NCBI RefSeq assembly: GCF_964340395.1
Contig: NC_135554.1
Span: forward strand, 19,822,592 to 19,886,591
DNA: 64,000 nucleotides
Source of the DNA: Glandiceps talaboti
Taxonomy: Eukaryota > Hemichordata > Enteropneusta > Spengelidae
Reading direction: 5' to 3'
In this document: in pieces, positions 25,499 through 37,400 of the stretch
How the letters are laid out: each line of letters opens with the position of its first letter
How positions within the stretch are numbered: position 1 is the first letter of the stretch
Notes under the pieces: model-generated
Database searches by the model: none
Told to the model about the DNA's origin: nothing
What the model saw: the letters and a program-made list of their open reading frames with translations, nothing else
Made by a program: the position numbers and the translations under genes

Positions 25499-26011
25499 TT
25501 ACCTACCATATTAGGTACAGAACATGTCCGAACAAGACGAAGTTAATCCTTAGAACACGTTCCTGGTGGTCAGAAACGTGTTATAATGATAAAATTCGTC
25601 TATAGATATCGAAATTTCAAGTTTATGTCCATACGTGAAGACTACTCGACTTTAAATATGGATATCAAATTAACTTTGTTCGGCGTTAGCCAGTTGAGAT
25701 ACTCTGGCCATGGACGTCGACTAGCAACTGAGGAAGGCTGGTCAAAGGACATCGATTTTGAAGACGGTTTTTGCAAACTTTTCATGTCAACAGATGTTTA
25801 GGACGAATTTCATTTCATTTCAGTTTGCCCCCATGTAACACAATCTAAGGTAAAAATACTTACCGAAGTGGTGGAATAGACAACCTACTATATTAATAGA
25901 AAAAATTAATGCGCTCATATGTAATAAGAATTTTGTAATAATCAACTTAGGAATTTTTATGTACAAAGCTTTCAAGTTAAGAAAGGAATGTATTTAATTA
26001 TTTAATTATTT

Positions 26012-26046
26012 CATTCATTCATTCATTCATTCATTCATTCATTCAT
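26012..26046. repeat. (CATT)n microsatellite
   Basis: Eight to nine units within a T-rich context. Confidence 0.95.
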
Positions 26047-26889
26047 ATTATGTATAATTATTTTACTTTTGCCTTTATATGCTGTAACCATTATATTTCT
26101 TTTGATCGTTTTTTTGTAAATGTGCGATTTGGGTAGGTGGCCTTTAAGAGCAATACATGTATTGTATATATTGTAAAAAATAAAGTTTCTGTAATAGAAC
26201 ATGTCATTTAAATACTCATTGACAACTGATTCACAATCAATGCTTCACTCATGTTGCACTTGGTGGCAAAAGTCATCTAAAGTTTCGTAATGGTAAACTT
26301 CAGAGATAGTTTATACAAGAAGTTAAAATTGTTCTACACTTCAGTATGAAGAGATTAATACACATTGCATACTTTCTATTTCGGAAACTACATGTTACTA
26401 ATTATAACACTACAAATCACCACATCTCATCAGATTCTAGTTCCTATTATACATAGTAAGTGTGAGCACCTAAAGTTGTCTAACATGCCGAAGTAAATTT
26501 ACTATACAGGCTATAGTAATGCCACCATATCAATGTTACAGACTCTCTTCATTTTTTATGTGACACAGTGCGAGATTGGCTTAACATTTACAGCAACGGA
26601 GCAGTGAAATTATAACCTAAAATTTGATAGCGCCAAACACCTCCAGATCTGCTAGGCCCACACGCAGATGACTCGAGGGAGAACTCGTCAGTCAACCAAC
26701 GTCATGTTTGTGAAATGCATTCTGGTTTTAAAACTTTTCAAAAGCGTCTGCAAACACCTTAAAATGACCTTTTTTCAGTCACTTCCCTTCGGATTTACAT
26801 CGAGAGTTTTCGAGTATTTCCGGTCCCACGCGGTGTCATTGTACTCTTCAAGCGTTTGTTATTTAGACTCTTCGGATTCCCATTTATTT

Positions 26890-26946
26890 GATACAACAAC
26901 AAAGAACGTACCGAATCTGATACAACAACAAAGAACGTACCGAATC
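26890..26946. repeat. 29-bp perfect tandem duplication
   Basis: The unit starting GATACAACAACAAAGAACGT is repeated with period 29 and no mismatches over the compared bases, so it is probably recent. Confidence 0.9.
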
Positions 26947-27714
26947 ATATGAAGGACAATGCATATGAATCTCGTCAATTCTTAGTGTGATGATGGAGTT
27001 GAAATGTTTTCATTTTCATGACAAGAGTAGTGAAGTTACTATAGTGAGTGTATGTTACTAGCGCCCTGAGTTAACATAAAGGTCTTACTCAATCTATTCT
27101 GACAATCACGTGACCATTATGAGAAGAATTTATAATATCGGCGTCAATAGATTTGGTATTTAAATGATTTGCCCCAATCACGAATAAGTGGGTACGTAAT
27201 AATATATAGATCACTGTCAGCCTACTTCTAGAAATTGAGGAGAGGTTTCAAGTTCAAGTTGAAGTCTTTATTGTCGAAAAGAACAATGACCCGTACGCAC
27301 ATCATCGATGTGTAGTATATTTTTTCACCGGAGGGCACGAAATTTATACTTGGAATCGATATGAACAGGTGAGCTACGAAAAAAATACAATAAAGTCATT
27401 TAGTAAAAGTCATTTATACGCCTTGAGGCGTAAATTGAACATTGAACTTTGAACTTCTTTTAAAAAAAATATAAAAAAAAATAAAATAAAAAAAAATAAA
27501 AAATAATGATATACCGATATAGAGTAACATTAATGTTTATACACTATGAATAGCAGTAGCGTATATATATATGATAAATAAACACTATTATTATTATTGT
27601 TAAAAAAAAGTCATTTATACGCAGCATGCTTTTTCACTGGAGGATACGAAATATTTTGGATTTGATATTAACAGGTGAGGATATGAACAGGTGAGATGAT
27701 AGTGTCTGTTCGTG

Positions 27715-27718
<4 letters not shown>
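26947..27718. other. Repeat-derived non-coding DNA
   Basis: Contains the second set of the 23.4-25.0 kb blocks. A closely related pair, CGGAGGGCACGAAATTTATA near 27335 and GGAGGATACGAAATATTTTG near 27639, is each followed by AACAGGTGAG. (TTGAAC)-like ends face each other near 27248 and 27436. Confidence 0.5.
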
Positions 27719-27803
<85 letters not shown>

Positions 27804-27845
27804 TGCGGTATAGAGCACTGTCTTAGCAGATTGATATTCACCGAG

Positions 27846-27914
<69 letters not shown>
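27719..27914. repeat. Paired (TA)n microsatellites
   Basis: Two TA tracts, 27719-27800 and 27846-27914, are separated by a 45-bp unique spacer. Both are long enough to extrude cruciforms or cause polymerase slippage. Confidence 0.97.
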
Positions 27915-27917
<3 letters not shown>

Positions 27918-28294
27918 CTTCGCACAGTAAAGGATAGTGAACTCGATAGCTAAGAAAGCGATCACATAAGGAACATTCTTTTAGTTTCCACGCCTATACC
28001 CACCAATACCCCAACACCTTCCGATATCAAATAATGATGACCCCTCCCTACTATTTCAATCGACCCCCCCCCCCCTCCCTTCCCCAGGCCGGAAAAAAGA
28101 GCTGGTCACTAAATAATTGGTTAATTCTAGGACTCGTTGAAAGATTGTTGGCGCTCTAAAGCTTAAGGTAGCCGATTAAATGAGCGCATCCAACGACGAC
28201 TAGTTCTGTCTTATTATGTATGATGTTGTCCATGTACATAGCTGGTAGTTTCTCGTTATATCACCTTGTTTGCTATAATTTTCGCAAATAAACA

Positions 28295-28300
28295 AACACA

Positions 28301-28339
<39 letters not shown>

Positions 28340-28343
28340 ACAC
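28295..28343. repeat. (CA)n microsatellite
   Basis: About 22 CA units with two interruptions. Confidence 0.95.
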
Positions 28344-28819
28344 AAACAAGCAAACAAACAAGCAAACTTGGATGAAAAGAACAAACTTGTAATGATGCGT
28401 CAAATATGACATGCGCCCTCAACATAAATACATAGAAAGGACGTTTGTTTTTAGTATCAAGCGCATACCTTGGGATTCCAACAGCCGTATTTTAAAAAAA
28501 ATTGTGAATATCAAAAGTATTTTAATTAATATCGAACGTCAATGAAATAATGTATATATGATGATGCATGTGGTCTGAAAACAATAATGTTGTCAAAACA
28601 TTTCTGATACGAGAGCACTGATGTAAGAACCTGGGTTTGATTCAAAAGCTTTTCTTTAAATTTAGATCAGCATATTTCATTGGGTTCAAGAGTTCCGCTA
28701 TATTAAGCCGTTCTACTAGATTTGCCTTGAATTTACGAAGGGGGGGGGGGTATGAAGCATTGAGGCTTTAAAGACCCCACACTGTTCGTAGGTGGTTATT
28801 GATACACGCCTTAAAATGA

Positions 28820-29110
28820 CTAATTGATGTAGTAGTAATAACATTTTCGAAAAAAAAGTATATCCAATCTAGATCTGTCTAATTTCAAACTGTGTCCTCT
28901 TGCTTTCGAAGTAGATATTTTGAAAAATATAACTGAATCAATGAGGGTATGACCATCTCTATGTACTTCCAACACATCAGCTCTGATCTGTCTGGTTTCT
29001 AAAGTTGTCAGTGTCAATGTCCGTAACCTTTCTTCATAATTCAAACTGCGGAATGATTCTGGTGAACGGACGCTGCAAGTGTGCTGTGCCGTGCAATGTG
29101 ATACGGAGCA
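28820..29110 (-). mobile_element. Decayed non-LTR retrotransposon RT fragment
   Basis: Read on the minus strand, the frame contains SPESFRSLNYEERLRTL, then LTTLETRQIRADVLEV and RGHSLKLDRSRLDI. These match the conserved block just after the reverse transcriptase domain of many LINE ORF2 proteins (xYEERLxxLxLxTLExRRxRxDLIEVxK, followed by TRGHSxKL and RLDxRKxFF). The frame breaks after RLDI, and no catalytic YADD segment is present. It is a dead 3' fragment. The LINE clade cannot be assigned from so little sequence. Confidence 0.7.
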
Positions 29111-29255
29111 AATTTGGGTTTTTGGGCGTGCGACGGTAATTTATCACTGATAGATTTTGCTTGATGATTAAATGAAAAAATAGTAAAACAATATGATGAA
29201 ATAAAGTAAAACATGCATTTCAAAATCGACATCACTTGGATTGACAACCATTGAT

Positions 29256-29283
29256 ATTTGTTTGTTTGTTTGTTTGTTTGTAT

Positions 29284-29318
<35 letters not shown>

Positions 29319-29361
29319 TTTTTGTTTGTTTGTTTGTTTGTTTGTTTGTTTGTTTGTTTGT
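29256..29361. repeat. (TTTG)n(TTTA)n(TTTG)n compound microsatellite
   Basis: A TTTA block is flanked symmetrically by two TTTG blocks. Confidence 0.97.
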
Positions 29362-29706
29362 GATATTGGTTACCAGACCAAGATAGCCGACATTTTTAAC
29401 GCAGAAAGGAGATAGTATCTCAATCTTGAAATCGTATACATGATTCATGATACATCTTCGAACACAATCTTAGCATATGACATTAACAAACTATTAAAAC
29501 TTTAAAAGTTGTTTGTTCTGTAGCAATATACAGCACAGCAGCACACTTACATCGATAAATAGTTCTACAGGATGGCTCAAAGTTGCGAACGCATCAATTT
29601 TAATTTGTTGTATGTGAATAAATAACTTCAAGAAATAACATTTAGTCAGTATGTGACCTTGAAATTGAAAACACATAATTTGCTTTATTTCATATTGTTT
29701 TTACTT

Positions 29707-29707
<1 letters not shown>

Positions 29708-29755
<48 letters not shown>
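29708..29755. repeat. (CGT)n trinucleotide repeat
   Basis: About sixteen perfect CGT units followed by degenerate TTG/ATG triplets to about 29790. No open gene covers it. Confidence 0.97.
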
Positions 29756-29790
29756 GTTATTGTTGTTGTTGATGTTGATGATGATAAATT

Positions 29791-31314
29791 GTCAATCAAA
29801 AATTTATCAGTGACAAGCTACATACTCTCGCCCAAAACCCCTCCGTACGTATCACAGCACACTTGATCCAGTATATACAATAATACATATAATACAATAT
29901 TTACTGTCTGGAACTGTGACTCAACAAGCTTAAGTATGGTCTGCGTGCTGAGTGTAGCAGAGTCACATATCAAGCTAGTAAACACGAATACTATTTACAT
30001 ACCATAACATTGGTGACTTAGCGATGTAATATGTCACGCACTGTGGTTGCTATTAAGTGATAAGTCACGTCCTCTTTGGTCAGCTGAAAGCAAATAGAAA
30101 GTAAAGTTACTCAGTGAATGACAGTTACTGTATTGTCGCCTTCTCGGCCACGTTTTCGAATCTGTCACAAGAACTTAACAATTTATTAGCAAAAAATGAT
30201 ACACTAGATACAAAATACGCGGCTTACTGCGTTGTCAACAATGAATGTAGAGGTACACATGACAAGATAAGTGATGAACAACGGAAAATCCTGCAAATCA
30301 ATATTATATACACCCGATGTTGAAGCTGTACTACGTGTACAACTCTGTGGAACTTGCTTGCCACGCATACGTTTAAACAGAAAAACATGTCATAGTTAGT
30401 AGAAAGAAGAAAATGATTGGCAGTTAGGTTCTAACGGTGAATCTGATTGGATGCGAGGTAATTGATGAGATGAACCCAAGTGACACGGCAATGACATGTA
30501 CACATTAACGAATCAAAATAAATATTTATGACACACAACTTAAAGAAACACACACACAAAATCACACACGACACAAAAAAGATATGGTGACTTTACAGAG
30601 AAGACGGTGACACTGATTGAATGGTTTTTACTAAACCTGGGACAAACATTACAACTGTGACGATAACAATATGTCGATACGATACGAGTATGTTCATGGA
30701 CTCAGGGTACGGTTCATACTTAGTAATGGAAATTTCTACTTACAGAGTCAAAGAAATTCTCGGAAGCGACTCCCAAATTTTTCGCTGAAGAGACGTCAGG
30801 GGTGTACCACAATGGGCTATGTCACATGTCTCTTACGACACACGTGAAATGAGCTTGAGAGAATGGGAACACTGAGCTGGGATCTCTATACCTGCATGCA
30901 ATTATTTTTTAATGTACCGACTGGATATCTTACTCTTTTTTTTTTATTCCAGTCCGTTTGTTTTTCTGACATAATGATAATTACCTGTCAATCACTTTCT
31001 CCACCTTACAATTTTATGCAAATTACAAGTGACAGGAAACTGTTTTTCACAACAATCCCACGTGCGGTAGTGACTCAAGTGATGGAAATTTCCACAAAAG
31101 TTTTGGAAAACAATAATCTGTATACCCTTTCCCATACCTTGTGAGTACAAAAAACTACCGCTTTCCTGAGGACCCTCCCCGTATATGGTAGTCTGTGGGC
31201 GTTGTCCCCCCCCCCTTCCCTGGTAATACATATGGCCTCCTTCTACCTGCGTCTGTAAATAAAGTTGTTCTCCTTTATCCAAGATTTTGACGTCACACTT
31301 ACGTTGTGACTTCT
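29791..31314. other. Gene-free stretch
   Basis: No supported exon. A 69-codon frame near 30114 begins with GTG and lacks splice context or motifs. Confidence 0.45.
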
Positions 31315-31697
31315 TCAAATGCTCTCCAACTGTTGATGTAATGGTTGACGGCTAATAAGTTCATCAATGCACTTGCATGTACACAACCCCACGTTGTTCC
31401 ATAGGTTATTTTTAGGTTTGACACGTAGTTGCCTAACGGTGTTATTAGTAATATAGGCTTGTGGAATGTTGGCACGTACGCGATGTATCTTGAAGATCCG
31501 TTGAGAGGCCACTGAAGTACGGTATACCAAAGGGGAATTCCTTGTTACCCTGGGTACCGGGTGTCTTTGTCTTTCTTCTTGGGTATGCTGAAGGACCAAT
31601 TGCAAGGTTTATAACCCTTGGTCCTCAGCACTCTCTTGATATGTCCAATTTCCTTCATTTCGTCTTGTTCTTCCGTGACTAGTGTCTCTGTTCTTTA
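31315..31697 (-). mobile_element. Decayed Penelope-like element fragment (RT/GIY-YIG linker)
   Basis: On the minus strand one frame reads ETLVTEEQDEMKEIGHIKRV...LRTKGYKPCNW...PKKKDKD and then hits a stop. The next frame continues with SQRIFKIHRVRANIPQAYI and then NTVRQLRVKPKNNL...GLCTCKC. In intact Penelope-type retroelements an ETLV-TEE...HV(K)KVL..NGYP..PKKK region leads to a RIFKKHNI..A.KP.NTLRQLLVHPKDK segment and then the GIY-YIG endonuclease. The order and spacing match with a frameshift near 31545. Catalytic RT and the full GIY-YIG core are absent. Assignment is by recalled family pattern, so a profile search is needed. Confidence 0.6.
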
Positions 31698-34243
31698 CAT
31701 TAGTGTTGTCACCGTGTACCACTGATCGTTTGATTTCGGGAAGGGGTGGAGTGTATGACAGCAATTTTTTTTCCCATCACTGTGACAGCAGATTTTTTTT
31801 TTTTACTTTTGTCAGTCCTGCATCAAATTATTTTTTCCATATGCAGAAGCAATGCAGTTTGTTTTTATTGTCTGTTACCAATTTTGTAGGACATCACAAT
31901 TTTTTATTTTTTTGCTTTTGTCTGTTAGAACAATTTTTTGTTCACAAGCCATTATGGGATCAAATTATTTTTTTTTCTCCTTCACCTATAGAACAGGCTA
32001 TAATACCACGTGCACAGAAAAAGCATTTAGCAAGCAGACACTTCTCAATTTGGGCCACTTTAACATATAGAACATATAGATACAAACACAGATCATATTT
32101 ATGCACACAGCCAAAAAACAGCACATTTTTTTGTTACCGTGTTGTGTTGACATACGGATATCAAGAAGGCATGTTGTAATTGGCAGTGATCGATAGAGGG
32201 CGCTGTTTACCGTCTTATAATCTAGCAGCAGTGGAACTTCATTCTTGCAAACCAGAGCTGTTATTCTTCCGTCGACACTGCGAAATAATTGGCGGTGCAC
32301 GTCTTGGACGGTGCCGTTAAAGAGGCTGTGGTTTACGACGATATGATATACGATAACTTACTTGTTTCAACAAAACAAGACGGATGCATACTGTTTGTCA
32401 ATAAACACATTCACTCATCCATGACTGTTTTATCTTTTCATCCATCACTTCATCTGTACACCCATCAAGCTCTGTCCATCCATCCATCCATCTATTCATT
32501 CATCCATCCAGTCTTACACCCACCCACCATACAAGAAAGACAAGACCGACATCAAATATACGTCATTGTAATATTTTAATGAGTCTAGGATGGCTTGTTG
32601 CTACTTGACCCTGCTGTAGTCACCCCTTTAGGTACAGTACTGTTATTCATTGACCTCTGACCTTAACCCCCCCCCCCCCCAGTCTACTTCAACCTCAGAA
32701 GAAAAAAAATTCACCAAGCTATACATAAAATAGTGAAGATTTTACCATCAAAACAAACATATTCAAGGGAAATTAAACAAAATAAAATAAAAATCCCCAC
32801 CTTAAAAGACAAGAAAAAACTTGTGATGTACTTTTAATTAATTTCAGAAGTCTAACGAATATTTGGTAAATCCTTACCTAGGTGTAGCCTCAAGTAAAAA
32901 AAAACAACCAAAAACCCCCCCAAAAAGTTTTTTTATGAATGTGAAAGCAAAATTTTGCTCGTATATGAACGTACAGTCTAGAGTTATATAGAGCATTCTG
33001 TCTCTTCGGCATATAGCAGCAATTACTATATATGATCACTGAAAGAAGATAATGTCAGATTCAAAACAAATATAAAAAAAAAAAAACGACAAAAAGAGAA
33101 AACACAATTATCAGTCGTTTTACGATATGTTCATATAGTTAAAAGAAAATTCACTTATTTTGCATAATGCAATGAACTGGTAAATAAATACAAATAAATG
33201 AAAATATACAATATTTTGAATCCGAGTTCGACTTTTGATTCACAATCCCTGTTTGAAAATCTAAATTTCTATATATTTGACAACTGATTTTTGGTAAGTA
33301 TTATGTGGGAAGGTTGCTTCCCTAAATATTATAAACAGTTTATTTACATATTATTGTGGTTTTTTTCTCCATCTCTGATTTCATTGGACTTGTAATGTAC
33401 AAGCACCTGTTGAAACTCTTTTAATATTCAAATGAGAGACTGACTCTTTCTGAATATTTTGAGAGATTTGCTATCTTTGAAGTTTTAAGTTTCCACACAG
33501 ATGTGCCCATCTTTCTTGAATCCCAACCAGTAATCAAATTTTTAAAAGAATTAATTCAGTGGCAACAAATTTACTTCTATTACTTATTGTGTGTACATCA
33601 TATGTCATATTTGCATTTGAAGCTGACCAATTATGTTTGATCTTATAGGTCAGTGCAAAGTGAAGCACATACAAGGTTTGATCTGATTGGTTGATCAACA
33701 AGAGAATATATATTCATCATCCAAGCCTTGTTTTTTATGTACATCAAATGTAATATGTGTATTTGCGCTTCAGACTTAAAATCATTGCAAATTCTTGTTA
33801 GTATCTCAAAGCGTTATAAAAAAATGGCATGACATCCTTCTTCCCCTAAACATGAATAAATGGAGTCCAAATAATTTATGTATTAAACATGGATATAAAA
33901 AAAAATTACTTCTTTGTATAACATTTTGAAGGTTAACATTTTAAACTTCATTTTGGCATCATGAGACATCTTGTATGATGCATCATGGGATATTCAAATT
34001 AGGTCAAGGTTCAATAGTTAATATATGCATAGATCAATTCTTTCATCGTATTGGGCCTGAACACTGTGTGAAAACTTGAAACGACCGATTCATTTTGTAC
34101 GAATTCTGAAAGTCTAAAAACTATACAAGGTCTTTGATATAGTACACAGAAAAAATCTGGGGTTTTTATATTAAACCCACGGAAAAACTCACTATACATT
34201 CCATGACAACACACAAATGCATTTTTGCTATGTGTGTATTCTA
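31698..34243. other. Gene-free stretch
   Basis: T-rich and A-rich simple sequence. A 165-codon frame at 31682-32179 is dominated by Phe from T-runs and is not credible. No gene recognised. Confidence 0.5.
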
Positions 34244-34269
34244 GTAATAATAATAATAATAATAATAAT
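34244..34269. repeat. (TAA)n microsatellite
   Basis: About eight TAA units. Confidence 0.95.
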
Positions 34270-34478
34270 ATAATATACATGTTATTTTGTCACGAGTTAA
34301 AACATTCATCTTAGATTTGCTATGCACTCTAGTTACATAAACTTTCCTGTGAAAACGAGGACATTTTTTTGAACTGAAATCAATGGCGACTTCTTCCTAT
34401 AAAACATTGAGTCATCGGGTTCAGAGTTCAAAGTTCACACACTGATTATTTGACTCTTGTTAAGCCTTAACAACTTAC

Positions 34479-34703
34479 AGTTACAACGAAAAAACGTTGT
34501 GATGTCAATGGCACCGAAGCACAGCTGATCATGAGGGAAAATAATAAGCCTGTCAATTTGGTAACCATTCATAACAAATGCAGTATTGTTGACATACAGA
34601 AAACTGTTCATATTGGCATTACTAGGCAACATCATCACCTCAATAATACCATGAACTTTGAGGTTTAGTTCCATGACTATCTCTTCATGATTATGTAACT
34701 TTG
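34479..34703 (-). CDS. Candidate internal exon, FHA-domain-like
   Basis: On the minus strand an open frame runs from an acceptor-like TATATAG to an exact GTAAGT donor (exon ends ...GTTGTAACT). It encodes LHNHEEIVMELN, IIEVMMLP, then FLYVNN, FVMNGYQI, and finally LIIFPHDQLCFG...TFFRCN. This order resembles the second half of a forkhead-associated domain, a phosphothreonine-binding fold found in KIF1/KIF13-type kinesins, afadin and others: HxxI, VxLxP, xVNG, L.xxD.(I/L).FG, FRFN. The classical GR and SxxH of the first half were not found. A stop follows in the same frame at 34437-34435, so the exon could also be read as terminal. The resemblance is by eye and could be chance. Confidence 0.3.
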
Positions 34704-35895
34704 CTATATATATATAAAGACTGTTATAACTTTCCTTGAAACTCACACATTTATTTCTATTAACTCTCCACGGTTAGTGTCTACAAGTTATTTGTTAGTT
34801 TTTGATCAAATCAAATCATAGAAACACGTTTGTGCTTAGGGTGAGGTTTTTTTTTTTTTTGTTTCTCATCTCCAATGGAATAGTCAGGCGGGTCGGGCGG
34901 GCGAAATAAAAAAAAAAAGGGGGGCAAGAAAAAAAAATGTATTTTTTCAGTTCTATTCTCTGTCCTTTCTGTCCTGTTAGTCTCTATACAGCTTCATTTC
35001 TCTTCTCTTTATTGAATTCCATGTTACAAGTCTCTTTCCTTCATTTTAGCAAGGTTGACAAGTCTGTAGAACAACTTTGTAAGAAGATGATTAAATACTT
35101 ATCATCCTGATGGGTGTATATCTGTAGCCGTGAACTATTGTGTGATTTTATCAGGAGTACTAATACATTCGTCCTATTAATCAAAGTGGCATTGCCATCA
35201 CTAACAATGTTTTCAAGTTATCCAATTTGAACTTTAGTATGTAACTTTTTGAAACACTTACGTGATTGTGATCAGTGTGCGAGATGAATTTTTATTTATT
35301 TAAACCATTTCTTCTATGAAACATATTTCTTCAGTGTGAACTAGTCAAAATAATCCACCAGATAACATGTAAACATTTCTAGAACTCAGAACCCCTTTGG
35401 GATTTACTGTTTAAAAGTAATTAAAAGTAATAATGTAAACATTGGAATGTCTTCAAAGGTCATACATGTCATGGGTCATGAAACGCTATGGAGTCGGTCA
35501 TTTCCCTGATAATACAACTGATTTAAAGCTAAAAACTGGTCAAGAAATTAGGAATGCAGTATGACTTTTACCAATTTTAAGCATAATTTTGAAAATGATG
35601 GAAATATTCTGAGCTATTATTACATTGCAGCAAAATGTACCGCGTGACAGTATTAATTTTGAGCCCTGTCCCTCATCAAACCTCAACGGCTTCTGCCATG
35701 ATGAAAGACACATGCTGCTCTGACGTAACAAAGGGGGTGGGGTGGGTGAGAGGGGGGGGGGGGTAGACGGCGGTGTTCTGCCAAGGTTTCCAACAAGTGG
35801 GGACATGGGGACACAGGCCCCTTGGTTCCAAAAAGTGGTGTCATTTGACAGGGAGTAGGGTCAATTATTATTGTCTATGAAATATTCATATAAAT
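34704..35895. other. Non-coding stretch or intron of the tentative FHA-like gene
   Basis: Contains GGTCGG/GGGCGG-rich patches near 34890, a G-run at about 35750 and ordinary AT-rich sequence. No further exon was recognised. Confidence 0.4.
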
Positions 35896-35933
35896 TATCT
35901 CAGACCACTATAGAAATACTGTGGTCTGAGATA
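35896..35933. repeat. CTCAGACCAC hairpin, copy 2
   Basis: A perfect 13-bp stem (TATCTCAGACCAC / GTGGTCTGAGATA) around a 12-bp loop; same family as 25462-25498. Confidence 0.7.
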
Positions 35934-36075
35934 TTCCATTACGTATAGACCATTACCTAACAACATAAAACAATTCCATTCATAATAACAGTTCTCAGTA
36001 AGCTATTTTTTGAAAATTGTGTACTACACATTACACCTTAGAAAAAGAAGGCAATTAAGATTATGTAATTTTAAG

Positions 36076-36076
<1 letters not shown>

Positions 36077-36157
<81 letters not shown>
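36077..36157. repeat. (TA)n microsatellite
   Basis: About 40 TA units. Confidence 0.97.
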
Positions 36158-36162
<5 letters not shown>

Positions 36163-36719
36163 ATATATTGTTTAGAAAGATTGGACAGCCAGGTAGTCAC
36201 AATTTTTAATCTGAATATCAATGAATAGCAGTGCTCAAATTTATAATTCCCTTTTTTCAGACAAGGACAAAGAACAACTTCAAAATAAGTCACAGTGAAC
36301 ATATGATTGAATAAAAACTTTGAGAAATCCTAAACTTGTAACCACTTGTTTCATTTTTAAAATTGTTAGTACACTGCTGTGTTTATCATTCCCTCTTCAA
36401 ATTCATGACATTTTGAAGAAAAAAATCCCTGACTTTAAATAGTACCAAATGTGAACGAAAACTTACAAATAATAGTCAAACAAACTTTAAAATAATTTTT
36501 TTTTATTAATTAACCGTTACTGGCTGTGTATCATGATTTGCTCCTGCTATATCAAATGACAGCATAGTTACGTACCGTAAACTTGCAATGATACGGAAAG
36601 CTGACACTAGGTGTCCTTGAAACTCAGAACTTGAATCTTTAACTAAAACTATCAACAAAGTCAAAGTTGGGATGCTTTGTAAATATTACATTAATTTTTT
36701 TCTGGTTTGCACAACAAGT

Positions 36720-37400
36720 TCGTTCTTCATGTCTGACCGGGCGCACATGCATCGGCGGTCTATAGTGGCCCGGCCATGCCAGTGATTACGCATTGATTCA
36801 GTGCCCAACATTCACATGTGTCACTAGCACTGTCAACATCATGCAACACGATCCCCTAACACAGCTTTTTCGGAATCAAAATACACTTGTACTCATTTAA
36901 TTTAACCCATCAACAAATGAAATTCACAACCTGTCCCATAAATTTGGTTCACGAAGGCTTCTGAGCTGTGGCATGGCAGATAGATTTCCGGTAGCAAGTT
37001 CAGTGTTTCGCACACGTCAGTGAGTAGGTCAGAGGTCACGACAGTGACAGTAGACAAAACATGTGAGGAGAGACGTCCATTTCGACGTCTCATCTACTCC
37101 CTCTAATATTTTAATTTGTAGATCAAGTTTATCAAAGTTGATCTTTTTGTGGCATTTTTTATGTTAACAATAGAACTGCGCGTTGTCACTGTATCTTATA
37201 TTACTTCTTGTGGGATTCACGTCGAGTCAGAGCCTAGCCTGGTCCGGCCGTGGACTTAGATAATTTTGATGTCTGCCGTAAAATGAATGCGCCAAAGCGA
37301 CGCAAGGTGGGAAAATTATTGCTTCATTTGTAATTTTAGGGGGCCAATGTCGCAAGGTCGTGGCCTCGGCAGAACTGGCCTAAGACGCCATGGGGAACCT
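36720..37400. promoter_or_regulatory. CpG-bearing promoter-like patch
   Basis: A locally GC-richer stretch with clustered CpG (for example GACCGGGCGCAC near 36738, GCATCGGCGG near 36750, GGTCCGGCCGTGG near 37241, GCCAAAGCGACGC near 37291) in otherwise AT-rich, CpG-poor DNA. It surrounds the ATG of the minus-strand ORF at 37093. It lies about 1.1 kb beyond the PDE4 stop codon. No TATA box was identified. Confidence 0.3.
36931..37093 (-). CDS. Candidate first exon, hypothetical protein
   Basis: I do not recognise this protein. The minus-strand frame opens with ATG and reads MRRRNGRLSSHVL...SDLLTDVCETLNLLPEIYL...SSEAFVNQIYGT. It has a balanced amino-acid composition unlike the low-complexity chance frames nearby. 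A CAG|GTTGTG donor at 36931/36930 leaves one base over (phase 1), compatible with the two-base start of the FHA-like exon at 34703. Phase compatibility has a one-in-three chance by accident. If that donor is not used the frame ends at 36902. It sits in the CpG-bearing patch. It could equally be a chance ORF. Confidence 0.2.

Noticed and set aside
28820-29755. CRISPR-like or regularly spaced repeat arrays
   Set aside because: All regular repeats in the window are simple microsatellites without unique spacers, and the genome is eukaryotic.
31682-32179. 165-codon plus-strand open frame
   Set aside because: Phe-rich translation from T-runs, no motif, no splice or promoter context, and it overlaps antisense retroelement sequence.
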